This document shows, piece after piece, positions 1 through 5,795 of a stretch of DNA of 8,932 nucleotides; the stretch's first letter is position 1, and every line of letters starts with the position of its first letter. The notes beneath the pieces were generated by a model. That model did no database searches. It had not been told where the DNA came from and was given only the letters and a program-made list of their open reading frames with translations. The stretch is taken from positions 1-8,932 of the forward strand of contig JAIEIQ010000117.1 of NCBI GenBank assembly GCA_029065305.1, in the 5' to 3' direction. The translations under genes and the position numbers were made by a program. The DNA is from Oscillospiraceae bacterium. Lineage in GTDB: Bacteria; Bacillota; Clostridia; Oscillospirales; Oscillospiraceae.

Positions 1-552
1 GTGGGCAACATCATGCCCCTGTGCCAGGACCGGCGGGGGGAGTTCAAGGACATGCAGTATCTGGACACCAATCTGGTGGAGCTCCACTATCAGATGCCCC
101 TCAATGAGATCATCTACGACTTTTTCGATACCCTCAAGGCCCACACCAAGGGCTACGCCTCCCTGGACTACGAGCTCTCGGACTACCGGGAGAGTGATCT
201 GGTGAAGGTGGATCTGCTCCTGAACGGGGATCAGGTGGACGCGCTGAGCTTTATCGCCCACCGGGACAAGGCCTATCCCCGGGCAAGGCGGCTGTGCGAG
301 AAGCTGAAGGAGAACATCCCCCGCCAGCTCTTTGAGGTGCCCATCCAGGCGGCTATCGGCGGGCGGATCATCGCCCGGGAGACGGTGAAGGCCATGCGCA
401 AGGACGTGCTGGCAAAGTGCTACGGCGGCGATATCACCCGGAAGAAGAAGCTGCTGGAGAAGCAGAAGGAGGGCAAGAAGAAGATGCGCTCCCTGGGCAC
501 GGTGCAACTGCCGACGGAGGCGTTTATGGCGGTGCTCAAGCTGGATGAGTGA
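1..552 (+). CDS. lepA: Elongation factor 4 (LepA), C-terminal part, open at left edge
   Basis: The 183 residues match the last third of LepA, a ribosome-associated GTPase that back-translocates stalled ribosomes. The beta-barrel/EFG-C-like segment appears as CQDRRGEF, then [18 protein letters not shown] and [10 protein letters not shown]. The LepA-specific C-terminal domain follows, with [10 protein letters not shown], the tandem-lysine stretch [20 protein letters not shown] and the closing [15 protein letters not shown], which is diagnostic of the family. The reading frame is open from base 1, and the GTG there is an internal valine codon, so the GTPase domain lies to the left of the window. 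The stop is TGA at 550-552. No convincing terminator follows; only a weak, T-rich stretch at about 565-585 is seen before the next promoter. Confidence 0.97.
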   Translation: MGNIMPLCQDRRGEFKDMQYLDTNLVELHYQMPLNEIIYDFFDTLKAHTKGYASLDYELSDYRESDLVKVDLLLNGDQVDALSFIAHRDKAYPRARRLCEKLKENIPRQLFEVPIQAAIGGRIIARETVKAMRKDVLAKCYGGDITRKKKLLEKQKEGKKKMRSLGTVQLPTEAFMAVLKLDE

Positions 553-583
553 AATCCGGGCTTCGAAAAATTTCGCTTTTCTC

Positions 584-613
584 TTGCATATCCCGGCAGT
601 GCTGTGGTATAAT
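584..613 (+). promoter_or_regulatory. Strong sigma-A promoter driving a putative antisense RNA
   Basis: The -35 box is TTGCAT (584-589). The -10 box is a consensus TATAAT (608-613) preceded by an extended TG at 605-606, with an 18-bp spacer. The predicted start is near 620. No good plus-strand gene follows: transcription runs straight into the 3' end of the small minus-strand peptide gene at 705-803. A near-consensus promoter facing a toxin-like peptide is the arrangement expected for a type I antitoxin RNA. Confidence 0.75.
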
Positions 614-630
614 GGTCACGGTGAAAGCCG

Positions 631-660
631 AGCAGGATCAGAATGTTCTATGACATTCAC
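631..660 (+). repeat. Direct repeat pair, copy in the antisense RNA
   Basis: AGCAGGATC (631-639) is identical to 787-795. ATGACATTCAC (650-660) matches ATGGCATTTCAC (802-813) with one substitution and one inserted T. The order is the same and the spacing similar (19 versus 15 bases between starts). The two elements resemble the DRa and DRb repeats of par loci, which give two oppositely transcribed RNAs their dispersed complementarity. Confidence 0.6.
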
Positions 661-698
661 GCAAAAAGAGGCCCCAGGGCTGCATCCCCTGGGGCCTC
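661..698 (-). terminator. Intrinsic terminator of the small peptide gene
   Basis: A perfect 12-bp GC-rich stem (668-679 with 687-698) and a 7-nt loop are followed, on the minus strand, by TTTTT (complement of 663-667). It begins 7 bases after the peptide's stop codon. On the plus strand it lacks a T-tract, so it is clearly oriented for minus-strand transcription but would also lie at the 3' end of the convergent antisense RNA. Confidence 0.88.
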
Positions 699-704
699 GC
701 GTGC

Positions 705-803
705 TTACTTGCCCTTACGGCCGCTGTTGAGCCATTTGCTCACACAACTGCCAAGCACGCCCGCTATGAATGACACTATGAAATCCAGCAGGATCTGCTC
801 CAT
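705..803 (-). CDS. 32-residue Fst-like membrane peptide, putative type I toxin
   Basis: The short frame reads MEQILLDFIVSFIAGVLGSC followed by VSKWLNSGRKGK and a TAA stop. A hydrophobic helix (about residues 4-20) is followed by a Trp-Leu and a basic polar tail. This is the build of Fst/Ldr-type type I toxins, which insert in the membrane and are about 30 residues long. Translation signals are excellent: GGAGGAGG (813-820) lies 9 bases upstream of ATG, and an overlapping upstream ATG (806-808) is out of frame. A TGGCA/TGCCA stem (803-807 with 825-829) may place the Shine-Dalgarno in a loop. The gene has its own promoter and terminator and is opposed by a strong promoter. A harmless small membrane protein is the alternative; the toxin role is inference from architecture. 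Confidence 0.72.
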   Translation of the reverse strand: MEQILLDFIVSFIAGVLGSCVSKWLNSGRKGK

Positions 804-813
804 GGCATTTCAC
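787..813 (+). repeat. Direct repeat pair, copy over the peptide's translation start
   Basis: This second copy of the repeat pair contains AGCAGGATC (787-795) and ATGGCATTTCAC (802-813). On the minus strand it covers codons 3-6 of the peptide, the start codon (801-803) and the last base of the Shine-Dalgarno GGAGGAGGT(G). An RNA carrying the other copy would block initiation by pairing here. Confidence 0.6.
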
Positions 814-852
814 CTCCTCCCTGTTGCCAGTTTGGAGAAGGGCAGCAAAGTC

Positions 853-881
853 ATTGTACCAGAACTTATCGGGAAACACAA
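853..881 (-). promoter_or_regulatory. Sigma-A promoter of the small peptide gene
   Basis: On the minus strand, TTGTGT (876-881) and TACAAT (853-858) are separated by exactly 17 bp, with a TG-extended -10. The predicted start near 846 gives a leader of about 43 nt and a transcript of roughly 185 nt ending at the 661-698 terminator. The promoter lies just beyond the terminator of the upstream regulator gene, so the peptide is an independent transcription unit. Confidence 0.75.
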
Positions 882-900
882 GAACAGCAGAAAATTTTGT

Positions 901-953
901 CAAAAAACGCGGCAGAAGGGCGGCAGGGATTTCTCTGCCGCCCTTCTGCCGCG
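901..953 (-). terminator. Intrinsic terminator of the BTAD regulator gene
   Basis: A perfect 19-bp stem (908-926 with 935-953) and an 8-nt loop are followed on the minus strand by TTTTTT (complement of 902-907). The stem starts 4 bases past the regulator's stop codon and isolates it from the peptide cassette. Confidence 0.95.
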
Positions 954-957
954 CCGT

Positions 958-2175
958 TCAGTCATCCACCGCCTCGATCTCCTGGAGGCTGCTCCGCAGG
1001 ACCAGAGGGCACCGGGGGTATTTCTCCAGAAACCGGCCGGTGACGCGCCCCAAAGCCAACTGGCCCTTCTCCGCCGTGGGGGCGGGCAGAAGCAGGACAT
1101 ACTGGGAGACGCTGTACTTGCTGACCACGTCCCCGCGCCGCAGGGCGCCCTGGATGCACTCCTCCAGCTTGTCCATATAGCTGTTGAGCATTTTCAGCGG
1201 CGGCGGGGAGCCGTCCCGCATGGACGCGGAGATCAACGCCAGATAGACCCCGCGCCTAGAGCGGGCGATGGAACGGGCCTCCAGACAGTAGATGTCCCGG
1301 AACACCTCCAGCTCGCAGAAAAACGCGCCGGAGATCCGCTCCTCCCTGCGCAGAAAGGCGCTGATGGACAGCAGGTCGCCGGCCTCCCGTCTGGCGCTCA
1401 GGCCCCGCTCCCGGCTGATCTCCCGGTACAGCTCCGCCAGCTCTGCCGAGGGCGTTACCCCCAGCTCGGTATAAAAGAGGTTGTACATCCGCTTGTACTG
1501 GGCCATAGCGGCGGCGGCCTGCCCCGTCTTTGCCAGGCCCCGGATCAGATAGTAGTAGAAGTGCTCCTCGTAGCCGTCGATCCGGATGGCCCGGGCGCAG
1601 AGGGACACCACCTCTCCCCACCGCTCCCGGCCCATGAGCAGGCCCGCGGCGGTCTGCACCAAGCGGACATACATGGAGTGGTAGTAGGCGGACAGGGACG
1701 CCACCCAGCCCTCCCCCATGGACTTGGCGAGAAAATCCCCCTTGTACAGGTCCGCGGCCTCCAGACAGATCTCCAGCTTCTCCTCCGGCGTGATCCAGGG
1801 GTCGGCGGAGCGCTGGCAGGCCAGCTCGAACCGGTCCGCGTCCAGCACCATGGGGACGCTGGTGTTCCAGGCGTAGGACCCCCGCGCGACCAAAATCATA
1901 TCCCGGCTGTCCGGAAGCCCCAGCTCCTCCAGCATGGTCCGCACCCGGTAAACCAGGGTCTTCAGCGCGCCGGAGGGGTTGGCTCCCCCCTCGCCGGGGT
2001 AGAGCAGCTCCATCAGCTCCTCCACGGGGATCTCCCGGCTGCGGAAGGCGATGAGGTACGCCAGCAGCACCCAGGGCTTTTTGGTATGGTAGTTGACGCC
2101 GTCTACCGTCCTGTCCCCGTAGGACAGGGAACAGCCGCCCAGCATATTGATGTGGAGAATCGGTTTCTCATCCAC
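958..2175 (-). CDS. BTAD (SARP-like) transcriptional regulator with a degenerate GGDEF-like C-terminus
   Basis: The protein has 405 residues. Residues ~7-103 resemble the winged-helix OmpR/SARP DNA-binding domain (LHINMLGGCSLSYGD, KKPWVLLAYLI, LKTLVYRVRTMLEELG). Residues ~110-255 form the helical bacterial transcriptional activation domain, ending in the hallmark YKRMYNLFYTELGVTPSAEL. Residues ~285-400 look like a nucleotide-cyclase fold. LRRGDVVSKYSVSQYVLLLP aligns with the GGDEF region, but the signature itself reads SVSQY, so cyclase activity is not expected and the domain may only sense. The start is GTG at 2173-2175; an in-frame TGA lies just upstream, and a GGAGAGAGG site sits about 12 bases away. 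It diverges from the pilus operon across 309 bp, so it is a candidate regulator of that operon. This is inference from position. Confidence 0.85.
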   Translation of the reverse strand: MDEKPILHINMLGGCSLSYGDRTVDGVNYHTKKPWVLLAYLIAFRSREIPVEELMELLYPGEGGANPSGALKTLVYRVRTMLEELGLPDSRDMILVARGSYAWNTSVPMVLDADRFELACQRSADPWITPEEKLEICLEAADLYKGDFLAKSMGEGWVASLSAYYHSMYVRLVQTAAGLLMGRERWGEVVSLCARAIRIDGYEEHFYYYLIRGLAKTGQAAAAMAQYKRMYNLFYTELGVTPSAELAELYREISRERGLSARREAGDLLSISAFLRREERISGAFFCELEVFRDIYCLEARSIARSRRGVYLALISASMRDGSPPPLKMLNSYMDKLEECIQGALRRGDVVSKYSVSQYVLLLPAPTAEKGQLALGRVTGRFLEKYPRCPLVLRSSLQEIEAVDD

Positions 2176-2234
2176 GCCGGATCACATCCTCTCTCCCCCC
2201 GCCAGCGGGAGGTCCTGGCCCTCGATCATGACCC

Positions 2235-2263
2235 ATTATGGCACATCTCCCCCCAAAATGCAA
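2235..2263 (-). promoter_or_regulatory. Promoter of the BTAD regulator
   Basis: On the minus strand, TTGCAT (2258-2263) and CATAAT (2235-2240) are separated by 17 bp, with a TG-extended -10. The predicted leader is about 53 nt. It contains a C-rich/G-rich stretch (about 2184-2208) that could fold over the ribosome binding site. Confidence 0.65.
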
Positions 2264-2362
2264 CGCGGGGCGGCAGATTTCCCTGAGAAATTATTTTTTC
2301 ACCCTGTAACCGGGCACCTCCCCAAATGTTCGGCTTTCAGGCGGCGGAGCCCAAGGAAACAG

Positions 2363-2391
2363 TTGACAAAACAGGGCGGACGTGGTATGCT
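2363..2391 (+). promoter_or_regulatory. Promoter of the transglutaminase-pilus operon
   Basis: A consensus TTGACA (2363-2368), a 17-bp spacer and TATGCT (2386-2391) with an extended TG (2383-2384) are present. The predicted start is near 2398, leaving an 87-nt leader before the lipoprotein gene. No other promoter is evident before the later genes, so the seven genes probably form one transcript. Confidence 0.75.
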
Positions 2392-2425
2392 ATCTTTAGC
2401 ATGGATAGGCTTCGGAAATTTATCC

Positions 2426-2457
2426 GGTCACATCCATGTGACCAGGGCTCGGCCTGG
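2426..2457 (+). promoter_or_regulatory. Leader palindrome with overlapping second hairpin
   Basis: GGTCACAT (2426-2433) and ATGTGACC (2436-2443) form a perfect 8-bp inverted repeat. A second hairpin, CCAGG/CCTGG (2442-2446 with 2453-2457), shares two bases with it and is followed after four bases by TTTTT. The two folds compete, so this could be an operator at the DNA level or a weak attenuator in the leader. Only the geometry is visible; no regulator is assigned. Confidence 0.4.
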
Positions 2458-2484
2458 ATGATTTTTAAGATAAGGCGGTGTCAT

Positions 2485-3465
2485 ATGATGAAGAAACAAC
2501 TGCTCAGCGGCTTTATGGCCCTGCTGCTCCTGGCGGGTATCGTAAGCGGCTGCGCCGCTCCGGCGGCGGACGGACCCCAGACAGGGGATATCATTGATCT
2601 GGGCGGACTGATTGACGAGTCCGTGCCCCTCACCGGCGCGCCCCCCATCAGCACGGTGATCATGCCCGTGGCCAGCGGCTCGGCCACCAAGGCGGAGAAC
2701 TCCGCCACCATCGACTACTCCAACGCCAAGGACGGCTATGTGATGGTCAAGTGGAGCGGAGGCGGCTCCCCCAAGCTGAAGGTCCTCATCACCGGCCCCA
2801 ATACCAAGGAGCAGTACCAGTACAACCTGAGCGCCGACGGCAGCTATAACACCTTCCCCCTCTCCGACGGGAACGGCAGCTACAGCATCGGCGTCTACAA
2901 GCAGGCCTCCGGCACCCAGTATACGGTGGTCACCACCTGTACCGTCAGCGTACAGCTCTCCGACGAGTTCGCACCCTTCCTGCGGCCCAACCAGTACGTG
3001 AACTTCAATGAGAACAGCGCCGCCGTAGCCAAGGCCGCCGAGCTGTGCAAGAGCTGCACCACCAACCTGGAGAAGGTGGAGGCCGTGTACAACTATGTGG
3101 TCAACAACCTGACCTACGACACCAACAAGGCCGCTACCGTCCAGAAGGGTTACGTCCCCAATGTGGACAGCGTTCTGGCCGCAGGGACCGGCATCTGCTT
3201 CGACTACGCGGCCCTCATGTCCGCCATGCTCCGCAGCCAGGGGGTGCCCATCAAGCTGGTGGTGGGCTACGTGGGCGGCAGCACCTACCACGCCTGGATC
3301 AACTGCTGGGACGAGAACGGCGGCTGGGTGGATGAGGTCATCTACTTTGACGGCAAGGAGTGGAAGCTGATGGATCCCACCTTCGCCTCCAGCGGCAACC
3401 AGAGCGAGGCCATTATGCAGTATATCGGCAACGGCACCAACTATAAAGTCAAATTTCTCTACTAA
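2485..3465 (+). CDS. Transglutaminase-like lipoprotein at the head of the pilus operon
   Basis: The 326 residues begin with a lipoprotein signal: MMKK, a Leu-rich core, then VSGC with lipidated Cys23. Residues ~70-160 are Ser/Gly/Thr-rich and beta-like, suggesting an Ig-like spacer domain. Residues ~180-310 form a transglutaminase/cysteine-protease core with an intact triad: Cys238 in GTGICFDYA, His269 in TYHAWI and Asp297 in KLMDPTF. The start is ATG at 2485, with AAGGCGG (2472-2478) six bases upstream; the frame runs further 5' but would bury the signal peptide. It should sit on the outer face of the membrane and could crosslink or cleave amide bonds of surface proteins. Only 18 bases separate it from pilC, so it is probably co-transcribed with the pilus genes. 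The substrate is unknown. Confidence 0.9.
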   Translation: MMKKQLLSGFMALLLLAGIVSGCAAPAADGPQTGDIIDLGGLIDESVPLTGAPPISTVIMPVASGSATKAENSATIDYSNAKDGYVMVKWSGGGSPKLKVLITGPNTKEQYQYNLSADGSYNTFPLSDGNGSYSIGVYKQASGTQYTVVTTCTVSVQLSDEFAPFLRPNQYVNFNENSAAVAKAAELCKSCTTNLEKVEAVYNYVVNNLTYDTNKAATVQKGYVPNVDSVLAAGTGICFDYAALMSAMLRSQGVPIKLVVGYVGGSTYHAWINCWDENGGWVDEVIYFDGKEWKLMDPTFASSGNQSEAIMQYIGNGTNYKVKFLY

Positions 3466-3483
3466 TCAAGGAGGACCTTCTCT

Positions 3484-4530
3484 ATGAAAAAAGCGCGGGT
3501 TTCATCCCAGTATCTCCCGGTGTTCTGCCGGGAGCTGCACCAGCTGGTCCGGGCCGGCATCCCCATCGGGGAGGGCCTGAGCATGCTGCGGGAGGACGAG
3601 CCGGACCAGGCCCAGCGGGTCTGGCTGGACGCACTGTACAAGGATATGGAGGAGGGGACGCCCCTGTCCGGCGCATTGCGCCGGACAGAGGCTTTTCCCT
3701 CGTATATGACGGATATGATCGCCATGGCCGAGGAGACCGGCCGGCTGGAGGACGTGCTCCTCTCCCTGAGCCGCCACTACGACCGGCAGCTGCGCATGGC
3801 CGCAGATATCCGGGGGGCGATCATGGTGCCCCTGACGCTGCTGGCGGTGATGGTGGCGGTGGTGGTGCTGCTGGTGACCCAGGTGCTGCCGGTCTTTGAC
3901 CGGGTGTTCGCCCAGCTGGGCGTGCGCATGGGCGGTGTAGCCACCGGGATGATGAACGCCGGGGCTGTGCTGGCCCGGGCGGGCACCGGCATCGGCGCGG
4001 CGATCGTGATCCTCGCCCTGGCGGGGATTGTTGTCGCCGCCGTCCCCGGACTGCGGGAGGGTTTCACGGGCTGGTTCCGCCGCTCCTTCGGCGGGCGGGG
4101 CGTGCTGGGGCAGATCGCCGTGGCCCGGTTCGCCTCCGCCATGTCCATGGCGGTGAGCAGCGGCCTGACCATGGACGACTCCGTGGCCCTGGCCGGAAAG
4201 CTCTGCGGCGGGGCGAAGGAAATTGACGAGAAAACCGCCAGATGCCGGGAGGAGATCGAGTCCGGCGGCAGCGCGGCGGACGCGCTGGCCTCCAGCGGCC
4301 TGTTCGCCGGGCGGGACTGCCGGCTGCTGAAGCTGGCGGAGCAGACCGGCTCCCTGCCGGATACTCTGGAGGATCTGGCGGTGCGGCAGGAGGAGGCGGG
4401 ACTGCGCCGCCTGGACCAGATGGTGGGGGCCATTGAGCCGGCCATCGTGGTGATCACCAGCGCTCTGGCCGGGGTGATCCTGGTGAGCGTGATGCTGCCG
4501 CTGATGAGCCTGCTGAGCACCATCGGCTGA
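3484..4530 (+). CDS. pilC: PilC/GspF-type inner-membrane platform protein
   Basis: The 348-residue polytopic protein contains two type II secretion F domains (about 9-134 and 214-338), the family's usual duplicated layout. Each copy carries the repeated Glu-Thr-Gly motif: AEETGRLEDVL at 82-92 and AEQTGSLPDTL at 285-295. The second copy also shows ARFASAMSMAVSSGLTMDDS. Membrane segments are seen at about 113-136, 166-189 and 316-343. The protein anchors the cytoplasmic ATPase and helps load pilins. AAGGAGG (3468-3474) lies 9 bases before ATG. At 348 residues it is shorter than Gram-negative PilC (about 400), as is common in Firmicutes. Whether it serves a twitching pilus, a DNA-uptake pseudopilus or secretion cannot be decided from sequence alone. 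Confidence 0.93.
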   Translation: MKKARVSSQYLPVFCRELHQLVRAGIPIGEGLSMLREDEPDQAQRVWLDALYKDMEEGTPLSGALRRTEAFPSYMTDMIAMAEETGRLEDVLLSLSRHYDRQLRMAADIRGAIMVPLTLLAVMVAVVVLLVTQVLPVFDRVFAQLGVRMGGVATGMMNAGAVLARAGTGIGAAIVILALAGIVVAAVPGLREGFTGWFRRSFGGRGVLGQIAVARFASAMSMAVSSGLTMDDSVALAGKLCGGAKEIDEKTARCREEIESGGSAADALASSGLFAGRDCRLLKLAEQTGSLPDTLEDLAVRQEEAGLRRLDQMVGAIEPAIVVITSALAGVILVSVMLPLMSLLSTIG

Positions 4531-4543
4531 GAGGAGCGGGGCC

Positions 4544-4864
4544 ATGAGAGGAAAAAAACGGCTCCTGAGCTGGGTTCCCACGGTCCTGGGACTGCTGGTG
4601 TTCGCCGCTGTGGCGGCGTGGATGGTGCTGGGCGTCCGGGAGGCGTCGGAGGTCTCCGATAGAGAGGGCCTGCGCCTGGCGGAGCAGGCGGTGCGGCAGG
4701 CGGCGGTGAGCTGCTACGCGCTGGAGGGTACATACCCGGCCACCTATGAGGATCTGAAGAGGAGCAGCGGCATCGCGGTGGACGAGGAGAAGTACAGCGT
4801 GTTTTACGATATCTTCGCCTCCAACATCATGCCGGATATCACGGTACTGGAAAGGCAGGGGTGA
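4544..4864 (+). CDS. Small single-pass pilin-like protein without a prepilin cleavage site
   Basis: The 106-residue protein has a basic N-terminus (MRGKKR), one membrane helix (about 10-30) and a soluble tail. The tail SCYALEGTYPATYEDLKRSS recalls the GYP-like stretch following the helix in GspG/pseudopilins. It continues with the motif FASNIMPDITVL, which I recognise as recurring in uncharacterised clostridial proteins. No Gly followed by a hydrophobic run with Glu at +5 is present, so prepilin peptidase processing is not expected. GAGGAG (4531-4536) precedes the ATG by 7 bases, 13 bases after pilC. Its location between pilC and the prepilin genes suggests a pilus-assembly or alignment subunit. 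Function is otherwise unknown. Confidence 0.8.
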   Translation: MRGKKRLLSWVPTVLGLLVFAAVAAWMVLGVREASEVSDREGLRLAEQAVRQAAVSCYALEGTYPATYEDLKRSSGIAVDEEKYSVFYDIFASNIMPDITVLERQG

Positions 4865-4866
4865 GG

Positions 4867-5343
4867 ATGAAGCGGAGCACAGGCGCCGGAACCATCGCGG
4901 CGCTGACCCTGGCCTGCGTATTCGGCGTGACCATGCTGCTGAGCCTGGCCACCGGGGCCGGAATCTACCAGCGGGTGGCGGACCGGGTGGAGCGCAGCGC
5001 CCGGCAGCGGGTGGGACTGGCCTATATCACCGCCAAGGTCCACGCCTATGACCGGACGGGAGGCGTCCGCGCCGGCCGGTTTGGGGAGGTGGACGCCGTG
5101 TTCCTCACCGAGGAACTGGAGGGCGTAGCCTATGAAACCGCCCTCTACGTCCACGAGGGGTGGATGAAGGAGGCCATGTACGAGCAGGGCTGGACCATGT
5201 CCCCGGAGGACGGCACCGCCATTACCGAGGCCCAGAGCCTGACGGCGGAGATGGGGGACGGCCTGCTGACGCTGACTTATATCGATCCCGACGGCCGGAC
5301 AGAGACAGCAAAGCTGATGATCAGAAGCGGGGGGCAGGGATGA
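4867..5343 (+). CDS. DUF4860-like membrane-anchored protein of the pilus operon
   Basis: The 158-residue protein opens with STGAGTIAALTLACVFGVTM, a membrane helix (about 8-31), followed by a helical stretch (IYQRVADRVERSARQRVGLAYI) and a beta-rich domain. The segments LAYITAKVHAYDR, ALYVHEGWMKEAMY and LLTLTYIDPDGR recall DUF4860 proteins found beside Firmicute pilin genes. I favour ATG 4867 (AGGGG at 4857-4861) over an in-frame GTG at 4861, which would overlap the previous stop codon and sit too close to the binding site. The two candidates differ by two residues. The overall shape is pilin-like, but no canonical prepilin site is present. A role as a minor pilus component is inferred from context. 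Confidence 0.78.
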   Translation: MKRSTGAGTIAALTLACVFGVTMLLSLATGAGIYQRVADRVERSARQRVGLAYITAKVHAYDRTGGVRAGRFGEVDAVFLTEELEGVAYETALYVHEGWMKEAMYEQGWTMSPEDGTAITEAQSLTAEMGDGLLTLTYIDPDGRTETAKLMIRSGGQG

Positions 5344-5795
5344 ACGAGCGAGTGCGGCCCACAAAAACGGGCCTTTTTATGACGGAGCTGCTCATCTGCG
5401 TGGGGGTCTTCTCCCTGTGCGCGGCGGTATGCGTGGGACTGTTTGTCAAGAGCGAGGTCATCAGCCAGAACAGCGCCGATCTCACCCGAGCGGTGGCGGA
5501 GGCCCGCAACGCCGCCGAGTGCTTCAAGGCCGCGGGCGGCGATCTGGAGCGGACAGCCGCGCTCACCGGCGGAGAGGCTGCGGCGGAAGACGCTCTTTTT
5601 CTGGAGTTCGACAAAAACTGGGAAAAGCTGGCCCCCGGAACCCGGGGCGCTTTTGAGCTGGCGATCCTGACAGTGCCGGGGGACGGCAGCGCGAACGCCT
5701 CCCTGTCGGTCAAGCGCTGGACGGAGAACGAGAACGGGGCGGCGGGGGAGGATATCCTCCTTTGGACGATCTCCGCACTGGAGGTGAGGCCATGA
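5340..5795 (+). CDS. Type IV prepilin/pseudopilin with class III-like leader
   Basis: The 151-residue protein has a short basic leader (MNERVRPTKTG), then LFMTELLICVGVFSLCAAVC. Cleavage after Gly11 would place Glu16 at position +5 of the mature protein, the residue needed for pilin assembly, followed by about 20 hydrophobic residues. The variable C-terminal domain is small and acidic. It is the only protein in the operon with a clear prepilin peptidase site, so a peptidase must be encoded elsewhere. The start overlaps the previous stop in an ATGA, implying translational coupling; the frame is open further upstream within the preceding gene, but that part has no support. Size and position resemble minor pilins of the GspI/ComGE kind; whether it is the major subunit is unclear. 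Confidence 0.82.
   Translation: MNERVRPTKTGLFMTELLICVGVFSLCAAVCVGLFVKSEVISQNSADLTRAVAEARNAAECFKAAGGDLERTAALTGGEAAAEDALFLEFDKNWEKLAPGTRGAFELAILTVPGDGSANASLSVKRWTENENGAAGEDILLWTISALEVRP

Larger units (their letters stand above)
620..700 (+). ncRNA. Putative antisense antitoxin RNA (RNA II-like) for the small membrane peptide
   Basis: This is inferred from the promoter at 584-613 and from sequence repeats. The 5' part carries AGCAGGATC (631-639) and ATGACATTCAC (650-660). Both recur, the second approximately, over the opposing peptide gene's start region (787-795 and 802-813). The RNA can therefore pair with the toxin mRNA at the start codon and the edge of the Shine-Dalgarno site. Its 3' part would be the perfect complement of the toxin mRNA terminator hairpin (668-698). 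Its size of about 80 nt is close to that of par RNA II of plasmid pAD1. The 3' end is uncertain: after the hairpin the plus strand reads GCGTGCTTACTT, which is not a good U-tract, so termination could be inefficient or occur further on. Confidence 0.55.

Noticed and set aside
553..583. A lepA terminator in the short T-rich stretch
   Set aside because: Only a weak CGAAA/TTTCG pairing precedes the Ts; not convincing enough to annotate.
715..903. A 62-codon minus-strand frame overlapping the small peptide gene
   Set aside because: It uses a different frame, starts upstream of the predicted transcription start and has no ribosome site. The 705-803 frame has the Shine-Dalgarno and matching terminator spacing.
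643..2286. A 547-codon plus-strand open frame covering the regulator gene
   Set aside because: It is antisense to the BTAD gene, compositionally odd (rich in Pro, Gln, His, Gly), without domains or a good ribosome site. It is a by-product of high GC.
2326..2484. An N-terminal extension of the transglutaminase lipoprotein
   Set aside because: The frame is open, but this part includes the promoter and leader hairpins and would bury the lipoprotein signal; the start at 2485 has a ribosome site and gives a proper signal peptide.
3502..4733. Long minus-strand frames opposite pilC
   Set aside because: They are His/Gln- or Pro/Ser-rich shadow translations with no family resemblance, and the plus-strand gene is unambiguous.
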